The translations under genes and the position numbers were made by a program. A stretch of DNA of 64,000 nucleotides from Thermotoga petrophila RKU-1 (lineage in GTDB: Bacteria > Thermotogota > Thermotogae > Thermotogales > Thermotogaceae): positions 62,001-126,000 of the forward strand of contig NC_009486.1 of NCBI RefSeq assembly GCF_000016785.1. The letters are read 5' to 3'. Each line of letters opens with the position of its first letter. Position 1 is the stretch's first letter. The notes beneath the pieces were generated by a model that saw nothing but the letters and a program-made list of their open reading frames with translations, had not been told where the DNA came from and ran no database searches. Of this stretch, positions 26,555 through 34,154 are shown in pieces.

Positions 26555-27372
26555 ATTCCCACCCAGTTTTCTTCAAGGTTTAAGATAAAAGGCTCAAAGT
26601 TTTCCATCAAAGTCGCTGTCACGGGTCCTGGTTCTTCCTCAAAGAATAAGTGCTCGTTCAACCTTCTAACAGGAACCACTCCCACACTCGTGTGTGTGAG
26701 AAACATTTCATCCGCTTCGAACAGTTCCCAAACCCAAACCACTCTTTCTTCAACAGGTATTTCAAGACTTTTTGCAAGTTTTATCACATTCTCCCGCGTG
26801 ATGCCATCCAGAATACCGCTGTCGAGCGAAGGTGTAACCAATTTGCCTTCTTTCACCAAAAACACATTGCTGAAACTTCCCTCACAAACCTGCCCGTTCA
26901 AACCAAGCAGAATTACATCGTAGCAGTCCACTATTTCCCTTCTTGCAAGCACTATGTCGGTACGTCCAGTTATTTTGAGAGCCGGTGGGGTGGAGAGATC
27001 AGGTATTCTTCGAACGCTCGATATTTTCACATCAACTCCTGACTCCACATCCGGCACATTGAAGGGTGAGAACACAAAAAAGATCTCCCCGGAATCAGGA
27101 AAAAGATAGACCTTGATTCTCACTTCCTGTTTGAATTCCTGAGCACCTGTCTTCAGCACTTCTGAAAACTCATCAAAACTCAAAGAAAAGGGGATTTTAA
27201 AGAAATCGACAGATCTCTTCAATCTGGAATAATGTTTGTAAGCTGCAAACGGGATTCCATTGTAAGTTCTCAAGGTTTCGTACACTGCCCCCTGAAGCGA
27301 CTTTTCAAACAGGGAGAAATCCAGCGAAATTTCATCCGCGCGCTGAAACTTTCCCCTCCACCATATCAACAC
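26551..27372 (-). CDS. Class IV aminotransferase (PLP-dependent)
   Basis: This is a fold-type IV pyridoxal phosphate enzyme of 273 residues, in the group of branched-chain and D-alanine aminotransferases and aminodeoxychorismate lyase. The N-terminal pattern WWRGKF...VYETLRTYNG is typical. The likely Schiff-base lysine is in PALKITGRTD, and the cofactor phosphate loop appears in GSFSNVFLV and SGILDGITR. Substrate cannot be told from sequence. The GTG start lies 41 bases inside the end of mtaB, and the first residues coded there match the family, so the overlap is real. Confidence 0.85.
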   Translation of the reverse strand: MLIWWRGKFQRADEISLDFSLFEKSLQGAVYETLRTYNGIPFAAYKHYSRLKRSVDFFKIPFSLSFDEFSEVLKTGAQEFKQEVRIKVYLFPDSGEIFFVFSPFNVPDVESGVDVKISSVRRIPDLSTPPALKITGRTDIVLARREIVDCYDVILLGLNGQVCEGSFSNVFLVKEGKLVTPSLDSGILDGITRENVIKLAKSLEIPVEERVVWVWELFEADEMFLTHTSVGVVPVRRLNEHLFFEEEPGPVTATLMENFEPFILNLEENWVGI

Positions 27373-28636
27373 GACAGGAAATCACTCCCTCTTCCGAAAG
27401 GGATTTCACCCTTACATTATGGAATTCCCCCACTCGATCTCCCACAAACTCATGCTTCACGTAATATTCGTCATAACCAGAAAGGATACCCTTCATGACG
27501 TACCATTCGGCGAGAACTTTTCTTTCTTTCCCAATGATTCTCTTCCTGTACCTGATAGAAACATCTTTCGCTTTCTCTTTTAAAACATCCAGACGCTCTT
27601 TTTTCTTCGATTCGGGAACACTTCCTCCCATTCTACTCGCTGGAGTTCCGGGGCGCGGTGAAAATCTGAAGATATGCACTCTACTGAACCCCACTTTTTC
27701 AACCAGATCAAGAGTTTTCTGGAAATCGTCGTCCGTTTCTCCTGGAAAACCAACGATTATGTCCGTTGTTATCGAAAAATCTGGATCGATACTTCTCAAT
27801 TTGTCAACAACACGCATGAAATCAGAGATTCTGTATTTTCTTCCCATTCTTTTCAACACATCATCGGATCCGCTCTGAACTGAAATGTGAAGATGCGGAC
27901 ACAATCTGGGATTTCTCTTGAAAGCCTCCACAATTTCGTCGTTCACATCTTCCACATTTATGGAGCTGAGACGCACTCGATAATCCCCAGGAACTTTCTC
28001 GATGACCTTCAGAAGTTCAGCAAGAGAAGAACCCATGTCCTTTCCATATTTTCCAAGGTTGACACCGGTTATTACGATCTCTTTGTAACCCTTTGCCACC
28101 ATTTCGACAAATTCATCTTTGAATATTTCGAGCGGTTTACTTCTGATCTTACTGCCACGGGCCAACCTGATAGCACAGTAGGTACAGGTGTTGTCACACC
28201 CGTCTTCAACCTTTATGTAAGAACGGGTTCTGTCTTCAAAACTCCCCTTTACTTTCTCGTAAACGGGCCGGCCGGGTTCAGATACAATAACCTGTTGTTT
28301 TCCGTTCAGGGAGTTAATATGATCCACTATGTGTTTTTTCTCATCGATTCCCAGAACCATGTCCACCGAAAGATTCCTTGCCTCATCCGGAGAAAGCTGG
28401 GCAAAACAACCGGTGAGGATGATTTTTGCGTTCCTGTTCCTGTTTCTGATGCTCTTTATCAATCTCTTCACTTTCTTCTCAACTTCCTTGGTAACGGCAC
28501 ACGAGTTCACTATATAGTAAGAAACATCCCCGTCGGGTAAAACCACGTACCCGGCTTTTTCTAACTGTTCAGCCATGTATTCACTTTCGTACTGATTCAC
28601 CTTACAGCCGAAAGTCTCTATCCTGACAGTTTTCAT
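27332..28636 (-). CDS. mtaB: tRNA methylthiotransferase MtaB
   Basis: MtaB adds a methylthio group to t6A37, giving ms2t6A in tRNAs that read ANN codons. The N-terminal UPF0004 domain supplies three cluster cysteines (FGCKVNQ, NSCAVT, TGCFAQ). The radical SAM domain has CDNTCTYC, and a TRAM domain ends the protein. The motif order and the length of 434 fit MtaB better than MiaB or RimO. Sua5, which makes the t6A precursor, is elsewhere in the same window. Confidence 0.9.
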   Translation of the reverse strand: MKTVRIETFGCKVNQYESEYMAEQLEKAGYVVLPDGDVSYYIVNSCAVTKEVEKKVKRLIKSIRNRNRNAKIILTGCFAQLSPDEARNLSVDMVLGIDEKKHIVDHINSLNGKQQVIVSEPGRPVYEKVKGSFEDRTRSYIKVEDGCDNTCTYCAIRLARGSKIRSKPLEIFKDEFVEMVAKGYKEIVITGVNLGKYGKDMGSSLAELLKVIEKVPGDYRVRLSSINVEDVNDEIVEAFKRNPRLCPHLHISVQSGSDDVLKRMGRKYRISDFMRVVDKLRSIDPDFSITTDIIVGFPGETDDDFQKTLDLVEKVGFSRVHIFRFSPRPGTPASRMGGSVPESKKKERLDVLKEKAKDVSIRYRKRIIGKERKVLAEWYVMKGILSGYDEYYVKHEFVGDRVGEFHNVRVKSLSEEGVISCRVDMVEGKVSARG

Positions 28637-29085
28637 ATTTCCAGCTTTCCCTCCGAAACTACCCTCAGAATGTCTATTCTTCTCACTATGCCAACGAGCT
28701 GCATGGCTTCATCGACAACAGGAAGCGATTTAAAGCCGTGTCTTATGAGATAATCCGCTGCTACGATGAGTGGATCGTCTTCTTTCACAACGACAGGAGG
28801 CTTGTTCATAAAATCAGACACGGGTCTGTCTTTTATTTTGACTACGTTTCTTATCAGCTGGTTGGTATCTGGAATGAAAGAAGCGGATCTCAAAAGCGAG
28901 AAATAACTGGGCACAAGGGCCTTTATGAGATCGCTCTCGCTGACAAAACCCACTACTCTCATATCATGGTCGACAACAGGAACTCCTGAGAGGTTCTGTC
29001 TGGAAAGAAGCTTTATCACTGTTTCAACCGTCTCATCTTCAAAAACAGCGGAAATATCATAGATGACGGCATCCTTTACTTTCAT
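28633..29085 (-). CDS. CBS domain pair protein
   Basis: The whole 150-residue protein is two CBS domains (about 8-60 and 90-145), recognisable by SGVPVVDHDMRVVGFVSESDLI and KSLPVVDEAMQLVGIVRRIDIL. Such stand-alone pairs bind adenine nucleotides and regulate partner proteins. There is no fused output domain. It overlaps the mtaB start by 4 bases and abuts the PfkB kinase gene, but no target is obvious. Confidence 0.88.
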   Translation of the reverse strand: MKVKDAVIYDISAVFEDETVETVIKLLSRQNLSGVPVVDHDMRVVGFVSESDLIKALVPSYFSLLRSASFIPDTNQLIRNVVKIKDRPVSDFMNKPPVVVKEDDPLIVAADYLIRHGFKSLPVVDEAMQLVGIVRRIDILRVVSEGKLEI

Positions 29086-30045
29086 TTACTTCACCCTCTC
29101 TACGGTGAAGTGATCGTACTCCTTCTTTATAACCTCGAGGTCGGGCATGTACTTCTCTTTTCTTCGAGTGGCAGCCAGTGCGGAGGCAAAACCAAACTTT
29201 GCCATTTCGAGGAAGTTGGCTCCGTGCTTGATGAAGTAATAGACCATACCAGCCACGTACGCGTCCCCCGCACCCAGAAGATGTGATGTGTCTATTTCTT
29301 CTTTGGATTTTATAAGCCAGACTCCTTCTCTTGTTGCAACAATATCGTTCTTCACCTCGTAAGACACCACGGAGATCTGCGATTTTTCGGCGAGTTTTTC
29401 GGCAAGCTTCACATAATCATCAAAGGTTTTCAATTCAACACCAAGAAAAGAAGCGTGATTACCTCTCAAATCCGGTTTCACAACGTTAGGATACTCTGGT
29501 CCTTCATAGATTCTCTCAAGCAATCTGGGAGTCTGTTCGACAAAAACAAAGATTCCCCTTTCACGTGCAAGCCTCACCAATTCGTTGCATATTTCTTCGT
29601 TCACTCCTGGTGGAATACTCCCCGATATGACAACGCAATCGACTTTCGAAAGCGTCATCTTGTATCTTCTCAGAAAGTGTTCCACATCCATCTCTGTAAC
29701 ATTTGGACCGGGAAAATTTATAGCAGTTATTGTTTTATTCTTTTCGTCGATTATCTCTATGTTTTCTCTCGTTTCTCCCTCCACGTAAACAAAATTCGTC
29801 GTGATCAGCTTTGAAATTTTTCTCAATTCCTCCACAAGAATCTTCCCCATGTACCCACCCACGAATCCGGTGGCGACTGACGGCACCCCCAGTCTGGAAA
29901 GGGCTATAGAAACGTTTATACCCTTCCCACCCGGAGACATTTGAGTTTTAGAAAGATCTCTTATTCTGTACAGCCGGTTCACCTGAAAATCTTCTATGAA
30001 AATTTCCCTGTCTAAAGCAGGATTGAGGGTCACCGTCAGGACCAT
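29086..30045 (-). CDS. PfkB-family carbohydrate kinase (1-phosphofructokinase-like)
   Basis: This is a 319-residue ribokinase-fold sugar kinase. Evidence is the opening TLNPALDREIFIEDFQ (a 1-phosphofructokinase/tagatose-6-phosphate kinase feature), SPGGKGINVS and the C-terminal GAGDAYVAGM with the catalytic Asp. It probably phosphorylates a sugar phosphate, but no sugar transporter or PTS gene is nearby to name the substrate. The ATG has GAGGTGATTGT directly before it. The T. maritima orthologue was solved by structural genomics without a proven activity, as I recall. Confidence 0.88.
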   Translation of the reverse strand: MVLTVTLNPALDREIFIEDFQVNRLYRIRDLSKTQMSPGGKGINVSIALSRLGVPSVATGFVGGYMGKILVEELRKISKLITTNFVYVEGETRENIEIIDEKNKTITAINFPGPNVTEMDVEHFLRRYKMTLSKVDCVVISGSIPPGVNEEICNELVRLARERGIFVFVEQTPRLLERIYEGPEYPNVVKPDLRGNHASFLGVELKTFDDYVKLAEKLAEKSQISVVSYEVKNDIVATREGVWLIKSKEEIDTSHLLGAGDAYVAGMVYYFIKHGANFLEMAKFGFASALAATRRKEKYMPDLEVIKKEYDHFTVERVK

Positions 30046-30074
30046 ACAATCACCTCGAAATCAGAAGTGGGGAA

Positions 30075-30779
30075 TCACATTTTTAAAACGAAATCCTTGG
30101 GACTCCCAACATAATTGATTTTACCATTATTCAGTATAACCAACAAATCGGCGATGTAGAGAAACCTTTGAAGGATACGAGTGGATATGACAAAAGTTCG
30201 TTCTTCCTTCATCTTGAGGAACATGTCCATTATCTTCTCTAGGTTTTCATCGTCGAGGTGATCCAGCAGACAGTCCATCAAAATGATACGAGGTTTTTTC
30301 TGTTCGAGAATGAAAAGAAGGAGGGAAATCTTTTCGGCTGGAGAGAACACAGAAAGGGGTGTTTTTCGACCGCGAATAAGCATCCTCAGTATTCCAAGAT
30401 CATCGAGTTTCTCGGAAAAATCCTCCAGAGAAATTTTCCTTTTCAGGGCAAGCTTAAGAAACTCATCGAATGTGTAGCGATTCATCGCATCGATGAAACT
30501 GGTATCAAGGTACAGAGCGTTTTTCCTGAGATAGATGTCGTCAAGATCCTGCACATTTTGATCGAACAAATAGACGGAACCACTTCTGGAAATCTCGTTG
30601 AATATTTCAACGTTCAATTTGACGATAGATCTGAGGAGAAAAGATTTTCCGGATCCTCTTGGGCCATAAAGGACGTTCATTCCTTCAACAAAGGAAACGG
30701 TTATATTCTCAAGTACACTTTTACCATCCACAGATATGGAAAAATTTTCAAACCTTATCGGAAACTTTTCGCTTTTCAT
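30075..30779 (-). CDS. Degenerate ABC-type ATPase, PstB-like
   Basis: This is a 234-residue stand-alone ABC ATPase. Walker A is intact (GPRGSGKS), but every catalytic site is altered. The Q-loop lacks its Gln, the LSGGQ signature is replaced by FSPAEK, Walker B reads ILMDC with Cys for the catalytic Glu, and the switch His is replaced (STRIL). The stretch around KLNVEIF...GSVYLFD...DDIYLRKN recalls the phosphate transporter ATPase PstB. It may bind ATP but probably hydrolyses it poorly. The ATG at 30779 lies inside the last codons of a small upstream gene, suggesting coupled translation. No permease is nearby. Confidence 0.75.
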   Translation of the reverse strand: MKSEKFPIRFENFSISVDGKSVLENITVSFVEGMNVLYGPRGSGKSFLLRSIVKLNVEIFNEISRSGSVYLFDQNVQDLDDIYLRKNALYLDTSFIDAMNRYTFDEFLKLALKRKISLEDFSEKLDDLGILRMLIRGRKTPLSVFSPAEKISLLLFILEQKKPRIILMDCLLDHLDDENLEKIMDMFLKMKEERTFVISTRILQRFLYIADLLVILNNGKINYVGSPKDFVLKM

Positions 30780-30918
30780 CGTTATCTCTTTCTCTCTTCT
30801 CGTCAAGACCCAAACGTCTCTTTATTTCCCTGAGAGCACTTTCATCTCCATCGGTCATCAATTTGAGCAGATCTATCTGCGACAAAACACGGGGATTTCT
30901 GGATACTTTTTTCTCCAA
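30748..30918 (-). CDS. Small highly charged protein of 56 residues, unknown
   Basis: A TTG start at 30918 lies 7 bases after a strong GAGGTG site and opens 56 codons ending with TGA at 30748-30750. The product is helical and charged: it begins with EKKVSRNPRVLSQIDLL and has a middle with ALREIKRRLGL and a Lys/Glu/Asp-rich end. The ATG of the degenerate ABC ATPase falls within its last 11 codons in another frame, as expected for translational coupling. I know no family. The ribosome site, the coupling and the codon use support a real gene. Confidence 0.6.
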   Translation of the reverse strand: MEKKVSRNPRVLSQIDLLKLMTDGDESALREIKRRLGLDEKRERDNDEKRKVSDKV

Positions 30919-30977
30919 GAGGCATCACCTCGTTTTTGATTCTAACCCCAAACCTTTAATTGGACTTGTATGGATCA

Positions 30978-31006
30978 TTACAATTAGAACCCAGAAAATG
31001 TAATAA
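30978..31006 (+). promoter_or_regulatory. Promoter of the first radical SAM gene
   Basis: TTACAA (30978-30983), 17 bases and TAATAA (31001-31006) form a good sigma-70 type promoter about 40 bases before the start of the plus-strand radical SAM gene. The region is divergent: the small gene and ABC ATPase gene leave on the other strand. Confidence 0.6.
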
Positions 31007-31045
31007 AACGTCTCCAGGGTTAAAATCTATCCTGGAGGTGATTGA

Positions 31046-32017
31046 ATGCGAAATCCACCTTTCATCGTGGAATACGAACTGACACTGCGATGTAACTTCA
31101 GGTGCAAACACTGCTACTGCAAGGCTGGAAAGCCCCATCCTGAAGAGTTGAGTTTTGAAGAAATAAAAGAACTGATACTTGACATGAAAGAACTGGGCAC
31201 CTGGGCTCTCGATATTGTAGGTGGCGAACCTCTCCTCCATCCTCAAATACTGGATATTCTTGCCTTTGGAAAAGAGGTCGGACAGCGTCTCATGATCAAC
31301 ACCAACGGATCGCTTGCCACCAAGGAAATGGTACAGAAAATAAAAAAGGCCAATCCCGACGTGCTTGTTGGTGTTTCTCTTGAAGGCCCAGAGCCCGAGA
31401 CCAACGATTTTGTGAGAGGAATCGGAAACTTCGAAAGAGCTGTTCAGGGCATCAAAAACTTCGTAAGTGAAGGGCTTCAAATCACCATTTTAAATGTGAT
31501 AAACAGGAGAAATTGGAGGAAATTCGAAAACATGGTAAAACTCGCACTGGAACTGGGAGTTAATGCTCTGTACGTAGATAGGTTCATACCAGTCGGAAGG
31601 GGCATGATCCATGCAAGAGAACTGGATATGAATCCAGAGGAATGGAAAGTAGCTATAAAACACGTTCTTGGAGTGATAGAAAACTACAAAGACTGCTTGA
31701 CATTTTACGTGGAAGAATCCATATCGGGAAGGCCGTGTTCCGCAGGAATCACGCACGCGTCGGTTCTGGTCGATGGCACAGTTGTTCCCTGTGGTCACTT
31801 CAGATATAGAAAGGAATTCTACATGGGGAACGTGAAAGAAAAGAAATTCTCGGAAATCTGGAACGAGTACACTCCTATTCCTTCCCCAACTTCCTGTCAG
31901 CAGTGTCCTATCCTGAACGAATGTGGTGGTGGTTGCAAAGCTTACTATCTGCTGAGAGGACGCGAAAAAGACGAAGCCCTCTGTTCTCTGAACAAAGCTC
32001 GATACAACATAAAGTAA
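31046..32017 (+). CDS. Radical SAM / SPASM domain protein
   Basis: The radical SAM cluster motif is CNFRCKHC (C16, C20, C23), followed by VGGEPLLHP as the SAM-binding GGE loop. The C-terminal SPASM domain has the full seven-cysteine set (C231, C249, C284, C287, C293, C297, C313) in the spacing C-x17-C...C-x2-C-x5-C-x3-C-x15-C, enough for two auxiliary iron-sulfur clusters. Such enzymes modify peptides, proteins or cofactors (PqqE, anSME, heme pathway types). No precursor peptide gene is convincing nearby. The start has CTGGAGGTGATT before it. It is the first gene of a three-gene plus-strand cassette with a second radical SAM enzyme and a TetR regulator. Confidence 0.9.
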   Translation: MRNPPFIVEYELTLRCNFRCKHCYCKAGKPHPEELSFEEIKELILDMKELGTWALDIVGGEPLLHPQILDILAFGKEVGQRLMINTNGSLATKEMVQKIKKANPDVLVGVSLEGPEPETNDFVRGIGNFERAVQGIKNFVSEGLQITILNVINRRNWRKFENMVKLALELGVNALYVDRFIPVGRGMIHARELDMNPEEWKVAIKHVLGVIENYKDCLTFYVEESISGRPCSAGITHASVLVDGTVVPCGHFRYRKEFYMGNVKEKKFSEIWNEYTPIPSPTSCQQCPILNECGGGCKAYYLLRGREKDEALCSLNKARYNIK

Positions 32018-32033
32018 CTTAAATGAAATCTGA

Positions 32034-32061
32034 TTGTCACTCTGTGTGCATAGAATATTTT
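32034..32061 (+). promoter_or_regulatory. Promoter of the second radical SAM gene
   Basis: TTGTCA (32034-32039), 16 bases and TATTTT (32056-32061) make a plausible promoter between the two radical SAM genes. The TetR-type palindrome begins at the last base of the -10 element, where bound repressor would block initiation. Confidence 0.55.
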
Positions 32062-32074
32062 TACCGACCGGTAA
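32061..32074 (+). promoter_or_regulatory. Palindromic TetR-type operator
   Basis: TTACCG-AC-CGGTAA is a perfect 6+6 inverted repeat with a 2-base centre. This is the shape seen for many TetR/AcrR-family operators. It lies at the transcription start expected for the second radical SAM gene, and a TetR-family gene follows that gene by 15 bases. Autoregulation of the radical SAM-tetR pair is the simplest reading. Confidence 0.75.
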
Positions 32075-32099
32075 GTAAAAAAAATATGGAGGTGATTCA

Positions 32100-33548
32100 A
32101 TGGCAGTAGGTGGAATCAAAGGAATGATCTATCACCAGGCGGGAAAACTCGTCGGTTCATTCGTTAAAAACGCTGAAGTGGAAACTCTTGGAAAGATCTT
32201 CGGTACTTTGAGCATGTTCACGAAGGAGCCCGCGAAGAGCGGCCTTCGAAAACTGGCTGACCTCGCAAAAGAAAGACATCCCATGGTGATGTCATGGGTG
32301 AACGTTTTCAAAAAAGCAAGTCCAAAGTGTGTTGAAGGGGTTATAAACAACCTGATCATCAACGAGTTCGCTCTCGGAGAACCTATCAGGCAGGAAAAGA
32401 TGCACGAGTACAAAACGGTGCTCCCAAAACTCCTCGTTCTGAGCCCTACATACGCCTGTAATCTGAACTGCGTTGGGTGCTATGCGGGACTTTACGGTAG
32501 AAAATACGAGCTCTCCCACGATGAAGTCAGAGACATCTTGAAACAGGCCAACGACCTGGGAATATACTTCTTCATCATCACCGGTGGTGAGCCCTTCTTC
32601 TGGCCTCACCTGATGGACATATTCGAAGAATTCAAGGACAGTTACTTCTTGGTCTACAGCAATGGAACTCTGATAAAAGAAGAAACCGCTAAGAAACTCT
32701 CAGAACTCGGAAATGTGACGGTTTCGATATCTGTGGAGGGTTTCGAAACTGACACAGACTGGAGAAGAGGAAGGGGAATATTCAAAAGAATCCTCGAAGC
32801 TTGGGAAAGACTCAGAAGACACGGTGTGATCTTTGGAGCTTCAGTGACAGCAACACGAATGAACCACGATACCATCATGAAGGATGATTTCTGGGATTTC
32901 CTCCAAGAACAGGGAGTCTCTTACGTGTGGATTTACCAGTTCATGCCTGTGGGAATGAATCCAACGATGGATCTTGTTCCCACACCGCAACAGAGATACG
33001 AAAGATTCCACAAACTTGAACAGCTCAGACTCAGCGGAAGATTCGCTTTCGTTGCCGATTTCTGGAACCACGGATTTCTCACTAACGGCTGTCTCGCAGC
33101 GGGTGCCAAGTACCTCCACATAAACGCAAAGGGTTACGTGGAACCTTGCGTCTTCCAGCAGTTCGCGGTGGACAGCATCCGCGAGAAAAAACTCATCGAC
33201 ATTCTGAGATCACCGTTCTTCGAAGCTTACAAGAGGATGATCCCCTACAGTGACAATCTCTTCAGACCGTGTCCAATAATCGACAATCCGAAAGTCTTCA
33301 GAGCCATGGTGAGGGCGTTCAACGCAAAACCACAGCACGAGGGATCCGAAAGGGTCATCACAGATCTTGCACCCGAGTTGGACAAACTCGCGGCCGAATG
33401 GAAGAAATACGCCGACAAACTCTGGTACGAAGAAGGGTACTCTGAGATCTATCCAGCCAACAGGGGAGTTTACAGTTACGAAGTGAGAATGAGAAAGTAC
33501 GCGGACAAAGAAAAGCTTCTCGCGGTGGACAAACGCTACAGGGACTGA
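32100..33548 (+). CDS. Radical SAM enzyme with 110-residue N-terminal extension
   Basis: A helical N-terminal region of about 110 residues precedes the radical SAM core: cluster motif CNLNCVGC (C120, C124, C127), GGE at 162-164 and SVEG near 211. Three further cysteines, C331, C350 (GYVEPC) and C391 (RPCP), suggest one SPASM-like auxiliary cluster. The C-terminal 90 residues are Lys/Tyr-rich. It is clearly different from the neighbouring radical SAM protein. In my judgement the architecture and the TetR partner are compatible with bacterial membrane-spanning lipid (diabolic acid) synthases, which are radical SAM enzymes. That assignment is inference only. A strong GGAGGTGAT site precedes the ATG. 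Confidence 0.88.
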   Translation: MAVGGIKGMIYHQAGKLVGSFVKNAEVETLGKIFGTLSMFTKEPAKSGLRKLADLAKERHPMVMSWVNVFKKASPKCVEGVINNLIINEFALGEPIRQEKMHEYKTVLPKLLVLSPTYACNLNCVGCYAGLYGRKYELSHDEVRDILKQANDLGIYFFIITGGEPFFWPHLMDIFEEFKDSYFLVYSNGTLIKEETAKKLSELGNVTVSISVEGFETDTDWRRGRGIFKRILEAWERLRRHGVIFGASVTATRMNHDTIMKDDFWDFLQEQGVSYVWIYQFMPVGMNPTMDLVPTPQQRYERFHKLEQLRLSGRFAFVADFWNHGFLTNGCLAAGAKYLHINAKGYVEPCVFQQFAVDSIREKKLIDILRSPFFEAYKRMIPYSDNLFRPCPIIDNPKVFRAMVRAFNAKPQHEGSERVITDLAPELDKLAAEWKKYADKLWYEEGYSEIYPANRGVYSYEVRMRKYADKEKLLAVDKRYRD

Positions 33549-33563
33549 TGTGGAGGGATCGAA

Positions 33564-34136
33564 TTGAGCTTCGAAACAAGAAAAAAAATCCTCGAAGCGG
33601 CAAGGAAAGCATTCTCAAAATACGGTTACGATGGAGTCAGCATGGAAGAAATCGCACGTGAAGCTGGTGTGAAAAAGGCTCTCATCTACTACTATTTTCC
33701 AAGCAAGGACAAACTTTTCGAAGAGATCTGGAGAGAAGCACTCGAGGAACTGGAGAGTCATCTTTTTTCCGTCACTGAAGAGACGAACTCCTACTTTGCG
33801 AAAATAAAAAAGTTTCTGAAGTCCTACGTCGACTTTGTTCTGAATAAGACCATTTTGAACGAAATCATCGAAAAAGAAAAATCGACCGTCAGATTCGAAA
33901 GAGAAAAGTGGTCGAAACTCAGAGAGCGTTATGAGAACTTCATAAAGCGAGTCGAAGAACTAATAGAAGAAGGGAAGAAGCAAAACTACGTTTACAAAGA
34001 TCTCGATTCCCGAGCTGCCGCGGAGCTGATAGTCAACTCGTTCGGAGACGTTCCAAAGGATAAGAGACTGCTTCAGAACATCCAGGAAATGATACTCAGA
34101 GGATTGCTCAATGTGAAAACAGAAGAGGGGCGTTAG
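33564..34136 (+). CDS. TetR/AcrR-family transcriptional regulator
   Basis: The N-terminal 50 residues form the TetR helix-turn-helix: KKILEAARKAFSKYGYDGVSMEEIAREAGV with the recognition helix KKALIYYYFPSKDKLFEE. The C-terminal 140 residues are an all-helical ligand-binding and dimer domain with high Lys/Glu content. It starts at a TTG 7 bases after GGAGG and follows the second radical SAM gene by 15 bases. It probably controls that gene through the palindrome at 32061-32074. Its stop codon lies in the loop of the terminator hairpin. Confidence 0.92.
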   Translation: MSFETRKKILEAARKAFSKYGYDGVSMEEIAREAGVKKALIYYYFPSKDKLFEEIWREALEELESHLFSVTEETNSYFAKIKKFLKSYVDFVLNKTILNEIIEKEKSTVRFEREKWSKLRERYENFIKRVEELIEEGKKQNYVYKDLDSRAAAELIVNSFGDVPKDKRLLQNIQEMILRGLLNVKTEEGR

Positions 34137-34145
34137 CCCCTCTTC
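34122..34145. terminator. Bidirectional terminator between tetR and pheT
   Basis: A 10-bp perfect stem (GAAGAGGGGC / GCCCCTCTTC) with loop GTTA separates the convergent tetR and pheT genes. The TAG stop of tetR falls in the loop and right arm. T-rich sequence follows better on the minus strand (TGTTTT) than on the plus strand. Confidence 0.75.
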
Positions 34146-34154
34146 ATCTTAATC

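Noticed and set aside
32023-32109. A 28-codon frame with a Cys-x3-Cys motif between the two radical SAM genes, tempting as a peptide precursor
   Set aside because: It has no ribosome site, overlaps the promoter, the palindromic operator and the next gene's start, and would be read only from the first gene's transcript.
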